A stretch of 64,000 nucleotides of DNA from Amorphophallus konjac (Eukaryota > Streptophyta > Magnoliopsida > Alismatales > Araceae). The translations under genes and the position numbers were made by a program. Location of the stretch: positions 508,876,566 to 508,940,565 of the forward strand of contig CM040121.1 of assembly GCA_022559845.1 (NCBI GenBank). The letters run 5' to 3'. Below are positions 44,627-55,794 of this stretch, piece after piece (position 1 is the stretch's first letter; every line of letters starts with the position of its first letter). The notes under the pieces were generated by a model. The model made no database searches and was not told the DNA's origin. It worked only from the letters and a program-made list of their open reading frames with translations.

Positions 44627-47094
44627 CTACCGAGTCAAGGAACCTGCTAGGTAGGTGGTTCTGGTGAAAGCGGTAGAGTGACCCGTGGCCCGCGCTCGCT
44701 CTCGGCCTCTTTGGAGGTACTCCTCCGTAGCCCGTAGCCGCTCCTGTACGATAGCCAGCTGCGCCCTCGAATTCGCGAGCTCGAGCTCGTGCTCCATCTA
44801 TTCCTCCCTCTCGAGGGTGCGCTCCCCCCTTTCCACCTCGAGGAGCATCCTCAGCTCTGTCACATCGCTGGGCAACTCCTCTCGCCTCCTCAGCATCTCC
44901 TCTAGCTCTACGACCCGTTGGTCGTGGATCGTAAGCTCAGTTCCGGCCAGAGCCGCCCGAGCGAGCGCATCCTATACCTCGACAGCCTGCAACATTTAGC
45001 ATCTTTTATAAGCATCATGACATAAAGTATTTGTGAAAATAAGAGCATACATACAAGGTTTCGTTACTTACCCCTACCTCGTGGCGCCTCGCCTCCTCCT
45101 CTAACTCTGCGATCCACCGGTCCCGGATCGTGAGCTCAATCCGGGCCTGAATGCCTTGAGCAAGTGCCTCCTATAGCTCTGCAACCTGAAACGTCACCAT
45201 TCACATGAATCTTTTGAATGTTCATTCTTGAAATAAATTTTACATCTATCTTTGAACTTACCCGCTCAGCTAGGTCGCGCTCTGCTGCCTCGGCTCGTGC
45301 CACTGCCCCAGTGAGTAACCACTGCAAAGAATCCACCACGATACTCTGATCCCTCATACTCGAGGAGCTACCTCTGGCCCCTCCTGCTGCCACTCCCTGT
45401 TAGGCACGCTGCATTTATTGAGACTGTCAGTGGCTGAACATATAGAATTCAAGAATTATTAAATACATTAAGCATATAGTTAAGTGCACTCACCAGGGTT
45501 TCTAAGCCCGCCCGCGTAGCTGCGAGCTGGGCCTCCAAACTGTGGAGATGGACTTGCATGTCCATCACCGCCGTGTCCCGCACATCCTGCATTTGTCACA
45601 TATTAGTTGCATATTTCATATAATTTCAAACATTAGAAAACATGCAATCATACATACCCCTACGACCCTCATCTGGGGTCGGCCGACGTAGGTCTCCCAG
45701 TAGCGCCGCAGGTATGCCGAGCTGTCCATCACCTGGGAAACGACTGGGGTCCCACCACGCTGCCAGTCCGCATACTACTCCGGGAACCGGAGCCGCCAGT
45801 CGGTGGCGACGATACGTCCGCGGGTCTTCCTCCCGATCCCGCGCGGCTCAGCAACCTCGACCCACTCCTGATGTAGGTCGAGGGTCCTCATCGCCAGCCG
45901 GAGCCGTAACGGCTCGATCTCTTTCAGGTAGTGAACCCAGAGGTCACGCCCGAAACAGGGCCAGCCTGATACGACCTAAAGTTGACCCTCCTCAGTCATA
46001 CCCTGGTATGGTCTCCAGACCACCTGCATACATATCATCATATCATCATGTTCTATAAAGCAGAAAAATAAAAGTAAATTGCATCATATTTACACACGCA
46101 CCAGTGAAGCGGGGTAGTCGCGGAACTCCTACCGAAGTACCTGCAGCTCGTAGGCATGCGGCGCTCCTGACAGACACAGTAGCCATCGCCACGCCGGTGG
46201 GAAAGCCCCCTCATCTCTGGGTCGGGGGCTAACACAATCCATCGGCATGTACAAGTGACTCCACACCTGCATTCATCAATTGCATTAGCATTCATTATAA
46301 ACATTCATAAACATGCATAATCATATTCACAGGCATTTAAAATAACAATAGAGTTCAAAAAAAATGCATACCTGAAGAAAAGGTGAGAAGCCACTGACTA
46401 TCGTCTCACAACCTATCCTTATGGACAGGTTGGCTATCAAGTGTGCCAGCAGGGCGGCTCCCCAGACATACCTTCCTACTCCCTCCAGGTCCGCTAAGAT
46501 GCCCAAGAATCTGCAGTTGATATCATCTCCCTTCGTCCCCAAAAGCAACCGCCCGAGCATCAGAAACAGAAATCTCCTCAAGTCCATGTCCGCTCTCTCC
46601 CTCTGAGCGGGGTCCTGGCAGTAAGCAGCTCGAACTCTCACTATCAGTCTCTCTACCCAATCTCCCAAAGTCTCTCCCGACTTCTGTCGAGAGTTTCCTA
46701 ATCCCATGATCCCCGTCAGCTCAGTGCGGTACACTATCCTACACGCCCTTGGGGTATCAGCCACAGTCTCTATACCCAGCAGTCTCTGTGCTAGCTCCCC
46801 GTAGTCCGGGAGGGTCACCCAACTAACCGCCTCTCCATCTACCCTCAGCCCCGTGATCCTCGCTATATCCTCTAAGCTCGGCACCATGTGCCCCCAGGGC
46901 ATCGAGAATGCCAGACTAGTCCTATCCCACCTCTCTCTCAGAACCTAGATCAGGGTCAAGTCGGGACGTACTGGCTCGATACTGAGAAAGGGCCCGAACC
47001 CCATCGCCTCCACTCTCATCCTCTGGAAGTCGGGCAGCCCATAATATGCAGCTCGCACTTGGACCCAGGAGATCTGAGTCCGCATCAGCCCCTG

Positions 47095-47148
<54 letters not shown>

Positions 47149-47987
47149 CAACACAAAAAGAATAACAAAAATCACTATTGCCAATTTCGTCATAAAATAA
47201 CAAAAAAGAGGTTCTTTTGTTTTAAATGCCGACCATTACAGTGGCTGTTATATCCCTGAGAAGACGCCCAAGGCTTAGGCGCCAATTCTCTACGTCTTCT
47301 ATTTGATGTCCCAAGGTGTGATGCTATTTCTTGGGCATTTTTGTCTTTTTCCTATGTTTCTATGATAAAAAATACAAATAAATAAAAAGAAAGCATTTTT
47401 TTTTCTAATTTTAAAAAAAGAAGGGGTTTTTCAAAATAACGACACATTGCTGGGCGCTATTTCTTTATGTTTTTTCATTTTTCAAAAAAAATTATTAGCG
47501 ACCTCTTCTTTGTCGCCATTTCAAATGATGCCACCCATACGGTCGCCATTTACTGTGTTTTTGTTTGGTATTCTTCCCCTCCTGATAAGCAATGGATAAT
47601 AATCAAAAAAAATGGCAGGGCTGAGGTACTAACCTTACTGGGCTCGGGCTCCATCAATCCTACCCGTAGTGGTCGGCGAGGAGGAGGTGGTGGCTCTTCG
47701 CCTTCTTCATCATCTTCTTCCTCTCCGTCCTCGCCTTCTTCATCATCTTCTTCCTCTCCGTCCTCACCTTCTTCATCATCTTCTTCCTCTCTGTTATCGC
47801 CTTCTCCTTCTTCATTCTCTTCATCTCCTTCATCTTCTTCATTATCTTCCTCATCCCCTTCTTCACTTCCTTCTTCCTCTCCTCCGTGCTCCACCGCTGG
47901 AGCATCTTCGGCCGCCATAAGAGGGAGTTCCTCCTCGCCGGTGTCGTTCTCTTCTTCGTCCAGGTCAACCATGGCAGGGGCCATCAC
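44627..47987 (-). pseudogene. Antisense plant mobile domain (PMD) gene, eight exons
   Basis: By-eye splicing on the minus strand gives exons 47987-47634, 47091-46372, 46266-46102, 46023-45658, 45586-45494, 45408-45262, 45185-45072 and 44986-44627. Each is a multiple of three, and all seven introns (542, 105, 78, 71, 85, 76 and 85 bp) are GT-AG and phase 0. Exon 1 encodes a Glu/Asp-rich region. Exons 2-4 encode a PMD fold: MVPSLEDIARITGLRVDGEA, FLGILADLEGVGRYVWGAA, VWSHLYMPMDCVSPRPRDEG, WRPYQGMTEEG, HYLKEIEPLRLRLAM. Exons 5-8 encode a coiled coil. Eight in-frame stops (seven TAG, one TAA) show decay. PMD proteins act in plant nuclei in silencing and meristem maintenance and are known from transposons. 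The start codon is tentative. Confidence 0.85.
47097..47145. repeat. (TA)n microsatellite in intron 1 of the antisense gene
   Basis: About 23 TA units lie just inside the acceptor end of the 542-bp intron. A long TA run is prone to length change and could form a cruciform. It creates false ORFs of alternating Tyr and Ile on both strands. Confidence 0.95.
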
Positions 47988-48739
47988 CCGTTGTCATTTC
48001 CCGAAGCCAGAGCCGCCGATGTAGGCCATGGGAAATTGAGGGAATGAGAGAGAGAGAAGGGGTGGTCACGATGGTCGGAGGGAGAACGTAGTAGAGAACA
48101 GAGGAAGAAAGGAGAAAGAAGTGAGTAACGGAGGAAGAAGAAGAAATTTGAAAAGTCAGGCGGTTGGATTCGAAAAGAATTGACGATCTAGGGAAAACCG
48201 TCATTTCAAATCAGCAACTGATTTCAGGGCGTCATTTCATGATTAAGCGACCATGCATAGGGTCGCTATTTAAGGTGTCCGTTGAGATTCGTGAACTATC
48301 AGGTAATGATGAGGCGCATTAATGATTATAATTATCCACCATTTAAGTGAGCGCCATTTTATGAATGGACGGCTACTCATGAAGGCGTTATTTAAATGAA
48401 TTTTGGGAATTTTTGCGTGCTTTTTCGGAAAGGGGGTAAAGGAGTCAGCGCCCATTTGGAGAGGCATCATTTCTTAATAAACGATTGTATGCGAGGGCGC
48501 CAATTGTGGAATTGATATTTTTATAAAAGAGAAGAAAGAAAAGGATTAAGCGAATTAGCGACGATGTCAAGGGCGTAGTTTCATGAATCAACGACCTCTG
48601 TAGCGGTCACGTTTTCAGACAGAGACTCATTTTTTAGACAGAGTTGAAGAATTTTGGAAGGTTTGATCAGTCTAAACACTTTCTTTGGCTCAATTAAGGA
48701 AGAATGTTTTATTTATTGAAAGAAAGTATCATTACATGA
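47988..48739. other. Intergenic part of Tat cargo with inverted GCGACC motifs
   Basis: This region lies between the two antisense genes. It has several motifs such as AGCGACCATGCATAGGGTCG (near 48244) and AGCGACGATGTCAAGGGCG (near 48557). I see no clear TATA box for the PMD gene and no ORF of interest. Confidence 0.55.
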
Positions 48740-50162
48740 TTAATGAGCCACCTTGGCCCTCAAATTTCTAAGAGCTATTACATATACCTTCCATTGATCT
48801 CTATCTTCTTCCACTCGCTCTGTGGGCCGGTGTAGTTTGCTGACCCACCATAAAGCTTGAATTGTCTTGGTTTCTTCTTTATCATCCTTTGAGCCTAGGT
48901 CCCTCTTCTTAATTGGCGGGAGATGAGAAGCCTCTTCGAAGTGATGGCGGGGAAGGCTGACTTGTGAGAGGCAGCGATGAGAGTTGTATAGCACAAACTC
49001 GGTGGCGCCGATCAATCTTAGCTCCACTCCGGAGGAAAGCCGAGCATGAAGGTCTTGAGTCTTGAGGAAGCCCGGAGCGCATGTGAAGGCGTTTTGTGGC
49101 ATGGTATTGAAGTGGCCGCGCCAATCCACCCATTTTTTGAGCTTGGGCACCCGGTTAGTGACTCTCTCATGTAATCTTAGAGTGCCCGTCATGTAGTAGA
49201 GTGGACTCTTAGAGAAGATCCTTGAAGCTTGTTGGGTCTCCTCACATGGATCAAATTTGAAATGGAGGTCCACCCAACTTGTGAATAAGATCATTGGCCC
49301 ATATAGGGGCCTCCCCATAGAAGCCAAGGTAAGCCCGCTATAGAGGTGAGCTAAGATAGCCGGCCCAATTCTCTTGCCTTCCCATATTCCACATATAGCA
49401 CTCAATTGCTCCTCCTCTAAGAAATCATCCGCCGAGGGGAAGAGTAGTGCTCCCACGAGGCAAATTACCATTGCCTTCATAATCAACTCCATCTCCTCTT
49501 CTTGGTTCTCCTTTCCTAAAGATTTGTACACCCATGCCGCAAGCTTCATCAAATTTATCCCTCTTGTAGGTCTTATTTGATTTATCATGTTTTGACTTGG
49601 GTTTAAGCTTGCTAACATTTCTATGGCACTTATTGGTTCATGCATGATCGCCATCCTTTCTTCCTCTCCTTGCTTCAAAGGCTTTAATCCTAGAAGCATC
49701 TCCACTTCTTCTAGTAGGATGGTGGCTTCGAAAGTGGGGAATAGGAAGGTGTGGGTGTGCGGGTGCCATATCTCTATGAGAGCTCCCATGGCGGCCCAAT
49801 CAAAGTGAACATCGTTATAATGTTTGTCATGGGTAACTAGGCCTAAGAGGTGCCACTTGGAGAGGTAGGATCTCATGTCAAGGGTGATCTTTGAAAGTAG
49901 TAAGGGGAGCCATTGAATCTTGGTGTATCTTCTAGCTCCCGGGATATTTGGGTAGTCCTGAAAATTAAGAGGAACAAAGAAAGAAGAAGGGAGGAGTATT
50001 AGAATTTGTAAAGAGAGAGGGGTGGTAATAGAAACTCAACTCTATTCAATCTCATACTTACTTGGTTTGCAGCTATTCTCCCACTTATATGCCCTTCAAT
50101 TCCAGAGATTCTTTGAAATCCACCTTAGTTTTCTTCAAGGGCCTTTGAAGAATCCTCTCCAT
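48740..50162 (-). CDS. Antisense PMD/DUF7745-like gene, two exons, long open exon 2
   Basis: Exon 2 runs from 49957 to the TGA at 48740 and is open for 405 codons. It starts DYPNIPGARRYTKIQWLPLL and includes ALIEIWHPHTHTFLFPTFEA, TILLEEVEMLLGLKP, GALLFPSADDFLEEEQLSAI and GPAILAHLYSGLTLASMGRP, a pattern like PMD and DUF7745 proteins. A 104-bp intron (50061-49958; GTAAGT donor, TTTTCAG acceptor) precedes it. Exon 1 would end GHISGRIAANQ and may start at the ATG at 50162-50160, but a one-base shift lies between that ATG and the conserved end. The older Tat copy has the same two-exon start. No membrane segment or catalytic motif is obvious. The function is unknown. Being intact amid a decayed element is unusual. 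Confidence 0.75.
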
Positions 50163-51598
50163 AGCTCTTTGTTCACTGTTGTGATGGAGAAGCTTTAGTT
50201 CTATTCTGTTATGCCACGAGCCTTGGACGGTTCTACTGAAACTGGAGCTTTCTTTTCGGCTGTCTCTGTTCTCGGCTGGCGCTGTGATCCTTCTGAAATT
50301 TGATGCGTTTGGAAGCCTGGAAGCTCTCTTATTTATAGAGGAAAATGATTATTGGTCGACGATAAAAGTAGTTTAAGTTTGAGCTTGCGTAGGCTCTCTG
50401 GAGTTTAGTTTCTGACCAGGAAACGGGGTTTTGGAATGGCAAGGAATTGGCGACTCCTACAGTACCTGCTATTTCTTTAAATAGCGCCCAACACGTTGTC
50501 GCCATTTCTTGATGAAAGCCCCCTCACATGTTCGCCATTTCTTTGAATAACGTTGATTCTGAATTTCATTTGAATTATGATGGTTTGCATATTATTATTC
50601 CATTGAGCTTATATCTGCTGTGTTTACATGAATGCCATATCCATTTCTTGCGATGCTGATAATTTTTGAGCACAGGAAAGGATCAATTATGCAGGTTACC
50701 AAGGTGTTCGTAGTTCTCCTGATGACATTTCTCTTTTCCCTACATTCCTCCTGTATGCATTGTTACTATATGATACCTACTCTATTATAGCATATCAAGG
50801 ACCTTGTGGTTCCGATGAACCTGGAATTTGAGTTTCCCTTCATAAAAAATGGTGATAATTCTAGGGGAGTCTTAATTGCACGGATAGGCCGTTGGGTCAT
50901 CCAAGGCTTGGAATGACGGTTCTATTTTCTGAGTTGGTGCGTGGATAAATGGGCTTCGGCTTAGTGTCAGCTTAGAAAACTTGAGTCATGATCTAGTCTG
51001 GATGGTTTAGCAATATTATCCTTGATTATTTTCTATTTTTTATTTTATTTTAATTTTTCTTTTAGCCCAGCATGCATCATGTAGGACTTTGAGCTGAATG
51101 TTGAAAATCCTCACATTAAGTCAGTAATGAGGGCCGCTCGCTCGTAATTTGAGTTGACATGAGATATTCCATTCTAAATCGAGTACTAAGTTCTCCTTGA
51201 AGCCGCTCAAGCTAGTTCCTTGAAAGTATCTTTTGACTGGATTCTTATCCCTTTCCCTTTATCTTTCTACAAATCCACCTTGGTTGTAGCACGTCCACAT
51301 TGGCTGGTAACCGCTCTCCAATTGTGTCTTTCCTTTCGTGCCCTCGTGCACATTTTTGTTAGCTTAGTCTTTCATCCAGACAATCATTGCTTTCCCGTAA
51401 TCATCCGAGGTTGTTCCTCTCAGAACCGTGGAAAGATTTTTAACACTTAGTGTCAGAGGCGTGTCACATTACACCTTGTCAACTACTTTCAGTCCATTTT
51501 TCACTTCATTCCGCTTCGTAACACTTTCACCCCACTCATTTCCACTACGCTTCATTCCATCTCACTCCCTTGCAAAGCAAACGCCAAGACGGGGCAGC
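50163..51598 (+). other. Antisense promoter region and Tat pre-LTR sequence
   Basis: No ORF is convincing. It contains a few inverted motifs (AGCGCCCAACACGTTGTCGCC near 50480), a block shared with the older Tat copy (CCCAGCATGCATCAT near 51065) and a weak purine tract (CAAGACGGGGCAGC) right before the LTR. Confidence 0.6.
50330..50338 (-). promoter_or_regulatory. TATA box for the antisense gene
   Basis: CTATAAATA on the minus strand lies about 170 bp upstream of the tentative ATG at 50162, a normal distance for a plant promoter plus 5' leader. The older gene copy has a TATA box in a similar place. Confidence 0.6.
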
Positions 51599-52160
51599 TG
51601 TAGACACGCCAAAATCGATGCTATGTTGAGTAAATTTCATGTCACAATGTAATGCCCAAAGTGGACTTCATTACTGGCTTAATATAAGGCTTTTTCTAAC
51701 TTTTTTGAATTTTTCTGGAATTAGCGACCGCCTTCTGGGCGTCATTTAACTGACGACTATATGGAGTGTCGTTATTTAGATAAGAGACGACCGCTTGCGC
51801 GGGCGCCATTTCTTGGTTTTACGATTTCCATTAAAAATTAAAAGTCAAAGAATTAACGCCCTATTGAGCGGACGCTCATTAATGAACGCCTCTTTATGCA
51901 GGCGTTGTTTCTTATTTTCAAAATACGGAAAGTCTGTTATTTCTATAATTTACCCAGGAATTAGCGACAGTCCGAACGGTCGCTTTTTTAATTGATGCCA
52001 GTGAAGCAGTCGCCATTTCCCATTCCGTGTCCAACGCGTCTGCAACTTCCTCCGCGTGGCGTTCCTTCTTCACTTTGGTTCCAAATTCTTCTGAGGAAGG
52101 ATATCCATGACCAGGGATTATTTTCCTTGTTTTAATCCTATTAGAATAAGAATTTTAACC

Positions 52161-52170
52161 TTATAAATAC
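52161..52170 (+). promoter_or_regulatory. First LTR TATA box
   Basis: TTATAAATAC followed by CCCTCTATCT lies at the head of the first module. It is a good plant TATA box. Confidence 0.6.
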
Positions 52171-53329
52171 CCCTCTATCTAAAGCGGTAGTTTCTTTGAT
52201 CCCTCTGTTAACATGAATAAAGAACCCCTACACCGAACAGTTTTTTTGGCTTTGCAGGTGTTTGCGTGAGTAAAAGAGAACTCATGTTCTCTTATTCCTC
52301 TCTTGCGCTAGCTGCTGCCGCGGCTGATCTTCCTCTCTCTCGGCTCTTTGTCTACCGCAGGAAAGGAGTTGAAGGGCCATCCTTCATATCATAACTTTCT
52401 CCTCCCTTAGTTTTCTTTTGCTGTTATCTGTTCTTATTAATCTGCACGCTTGCATATATATCTAGCTCCTTTGCTAGATAAATTATCTTTTTCTTATCTC
52501 ACTTATTTTGCATTCATACATATCTCCCACCCTTTTGCTCCTTCTTAAGGGGTTTTAAAACAACACACAAGGTGTGTTCATGCCCATATTGCATATTGTT
52601 ATTTCTATTGAGTATTGATACTGCACATCTTTTGGCTAATCCAGATTTCTTGTCTTTGGTTGTTTTTCTTTTAAGGGTAATCAAGAATAAAAACCTCCTT
52701 CATCGGTCGGCCGATAGAAGAAAGAAGTTGAGCTCACATCCACACCCGCTCACAAGGTACGCTTGGCGATCACTTTCTCCTTTTGAGGTAACCCCTCTGG
52801 CGATCACACTCCAACGTAGCATCACATGCTCCCTCCCCAATCTTTTCCTTTCTTATTTATCATCCCTTTCCCTCTCTTTTTTTAAAAAAATTAAATTTTT
52901 CTTCTTTCTTTTAATGTCGATGTGACACGTTCACAGCGTCCAGGACCCCAGATGCGTTCATCCTTGCCTTATTTTAAACATTTAACTCTGTCCAAAATTT
53001 GTATTAATTCTTAATTGGCGACAGCCCCATAGGCGTCAATTCTTTTCTAATTTTGGAAAGTCCTAATCTATCTTAAAATACCTCATAATTGGCGACACTT
53101 CGAATTGTCACTATTTTAATTGGTGACCACTATGTGGTCGCCCATTCTTCCGGAATTCCAAACTCCGCAGAACCTCCTCCTTTCTCCATTTTGAGTTCCC
53201 TTTCCATTTGGGAAAGGGGTCCTAAGGCTTTCCAAGGTTGAAGGGACACTTGGGCAATGTATATCTTCTTCTAAATCTAACTTAAACATGATTTCCTAAT
53301 TTTCCTTGATTAAACTCCGAATTTTGGCC

Positions 53330-53340
53330 CTATAAATAGG
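53330..53340 (+). promoter_or_regulatory. Second LTR TATA box
   Basis: CTATAAATAGG followed by ACCCCTCTCTCCCC lies at the head of the second module, about 1170 bp after the first. If active, this LTR would have two start sites. Confidence 0.65.
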
Positions 53341-54893
53341 ACCCCTCTCTCCCCTGTGTTTAAGGCATCAATAATAATCTAAGGGGAGGTGCTGCTGATT
53401 TGAAGGCACAAGGAGGAAGCCTTCCCCATGCCAAAGCTACATCCTTTGGAGGCTTCCTCCTCATTGAAGATCTGAAGCCATGGAGAAAATCCAATAAGCC
53501 TAATTCTTCCCTTGTCTCTTTTATTTCTTTCATGCATTTCATTAGTTCATGCATCATGCTTCTCCCCCTTTCTTTTATCTTTTTATCTCAACATTGAGAT
53601 CACCCTCTTTTGCACTCTAGCACACCTCCCAATTGTGCAACACTTGCACTCTCCATATCATTCATCATATTTCCCTTACCCATTTGCATATGGGTTTTAA
53701 AGACCAACACCAACAAGGTGTGTTTATGTTCATGTTTTTCATATTGTTTATCTTAAGAACTTGATGCTACACACTATTGTTTTCTAATCAATATCTTTTC
53801 TTGTTGGTGTTTTCTTTGTCTTTGCAAGGGTAATCAAATAAGAAGAACTCTCTTCATCGGCCGGCCGATTGGAAGAGAAGGTGATACTCACAATCCCCCG
53901 CACTTTAAGGTATTTATTCGCGATCCCTCCTTTGTCTATTGTTATATCATTTGAGTCCCGCGTGTCTCTGATGATCACCCTACACATTAGCATCCATGCA
54001 TGCTCCCTTTTCTCTCTTCCCCATTCTATTTATGTGATCCTTATATTCTCTTTTTATTTTAATCTAAGTGGATTTTTCATAATCTACAAATTGGCGATCA
54101 CGGTGAGACCACCTTTGTTTTTCTTTTGATTACCCTTCCCCACTCAGCACTCACGTGTGCCACCTCCTTTCGTGCTCCACGTAGCACTCTTTATTTTCAT
54201 TTTTCATCATTTGTGCAGCGCGTGCACACCCCCTCCCACTTGGATTGTTAATTTGATTAGATTTAGAATTTCCTCTTGTTATCCATCCACCTCTAAAAAA
54301 AAATGTTGGAACATGTCATGCTTTATTTCATATTCCTATTGATTGCCATGAGTTATGCCATGTGGTTGTGAGTGTTTTCCCCTCTTCTTCTATTGGTATC
54401 TTCATTTTTTACAATTTTCTGGCCGTGGGAGCAGTTTCTGTGAACATAGAATTGGCGTCCACACAGTGGGCGCTATTTCCTGAATTAGCGCCCACTGTAA
54501 CAGGCGTTGTTTCCTAAAAAAATAAAATAAAAATAAAAAAACTAAACGTGTCTGAGTGCTTAGACGCGTTCATTATTTTGTAAAAAAAAGGGGGGAGAGC
54601 GGCCAGACAGTGGATGCCAATTCTTGATTTGGCGCCCACTGTGATAGTCGCCTATTCCCTGTGTTTTCACAGAATTCATTTATTTTGTGATTTATTTGTG
54701 TTATCTTTATATATTTCTGTTCATACACTCATATCTTTATTCTTTTGCATTAGTTCTGGAGTCATAGCGCATTTGGCTTGGGAGACCTCCTCTCCCTACA
54801 CTTTCTAGGAGATCTTACACCCTCTTGGTGAAGGAAGGACCCTCTATTGACCATTCGTCTCTTTGGACCAGAAATTCCTAAATCAAGCCTCCA

Positions 54894-55794
54894 TAAGTCC
54901 ACGCACCCGTGGATTCCCTCACGGACGCCAAGCAGGTTGTACCTTGAAGTTCCCCCGGTTTAGTTGGCCTATACGTGGTGAGAGAGTATATCTAGTTGGC
55001 ATTGAAGAAAATCACGTTGAAACTAAGTTCCTACCTTGTATGAATCATATCACATTTTGTCAAAATCATTTAATTCACATCAATGTTCAACTTAAGAAAT
55101 CAAGTGTAAGCATCTCACTTGTTTGATAATCTTTACAACATTACCTTGATTGAATATTGCTTGTTTGTATGGTGTTTCACCTTGATAATAAAACCAACAT
55201 GTTAAACCAATCATATGTTCATGAGGATGATCAACTTAACACATCTTATGATCCTCGATTTTATAATCCTCACCACAATTTTTCTAAGGGACCATGTCCT
55301 CATTCCTATGGTCTTGCCCGACCCATGGGCAAATCTCACTCTTATGGTCCCGTGCATCCATCGCGAGCCGCTATTCCCCCGGGACCATCTCCTCCCCACG
55401 ATGAGAAGGTTTCCCAAGTCGTGCATGCATTAGATCATCTCACCCCTCAACAAATCCAAGCCCTTAAGGCTATTGTTGAGGGTGCATCTTCTTATCATTC
55501 TCCTTCCATTCCCACAAGGGTGGCCCATCACCCGCCTTCATCCATCCATCCTCCTACTCGGGTGGTCCATCACCCGCCTCCTTCTTTTCCTCCACCTTCC
55601 TCTACACATATTCCTCCTTGGGTAATCCATCACCAGCCTCCTTCTATTCCTCCTCCTTCACGGCCCCAAGGCCCACACATTCCTTGCAACTCAGCCCGGC
55701 CGGGTCCTTTTATGAGCCAACCCATTAACCCCCCTCCACGGCCTTCACATCAAGCTACCCCTCCTAGGCCGCCATGCCAACCCTCCATGATTAA
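54894..55794 (+). pseudogene. Leader and proline-rich ORF of a possible second Tat unit
   Basis: After the LTR come a primer-binding-like site and about 250 bp of leader. An ORF then starts at an ATG at 55169 (MVFHLDNKTNMLNQSY) and continues with HLTPQQIQALKAIVEGAS and a long Pro/His/Ser-rich region with repeated HHPPPS units. Composition and position suggest the beginning of a Tat gag or an extra 5' ORF, but I recognise no domain. It is cut near 55795 by a Tekay-like LTR; the ORF continues to 55912 by chance. Confidence 0.5.

Larger units (their letters stand above)
36459..54893 (+). mobile_element. Large Tat-lineage Ty3/gypsy element, 5' truncated
   Basis: It contains gag, protease, a G-patch-like segment, RT, gypsy RNase H, a second archaeal-type RNase H and integrase on the plus strand, two antisense genes, a polypurine region and a long LTR. 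The second RNase H between the first and integrase is diagnostic of the Tat lineage. The 5' part is lost at the border with element B. Many stops show it cannot move itself. Confidence 0.88.
51599..54893 (+). repeat. Tat LTR, about 3.3 kb, with duplicated module
   Basis: It starts TGTAGACACGCC. The end is uncertain: CTCCCTACA at 54800 pairs with TGTAG, but a primer-binding-like TCCACGCACCCGTGGATTCC near 54898 suggests an end at about 54893. Two related modules lie about 1.15 kb apart (near 52160-52960 and 53330-54100). Each has a TATA box, a block GGTGTGTTYATG, GGGTAATCAA and CATCGG(T/C)CGGCCGAT. GCGACC...GGTCGCC motifs are spread through it. Confidence 0.7.

Noticed and set aside
46922..47203. 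Proteins with long Tyr-Ile runs on both strands
   Set aside because: These come from the (TA)n microsatellite; on the minus strand the real exon starts after the repeat at 47091.
47467..48024. 185-residue serine-rich ORF on the plus strand
   Set aside because: It is the shadow of the Glu/Asp-rich exon 1 of the antisense PMD gene; GAG/GAA codons read as Ser/Pro on the other strand.
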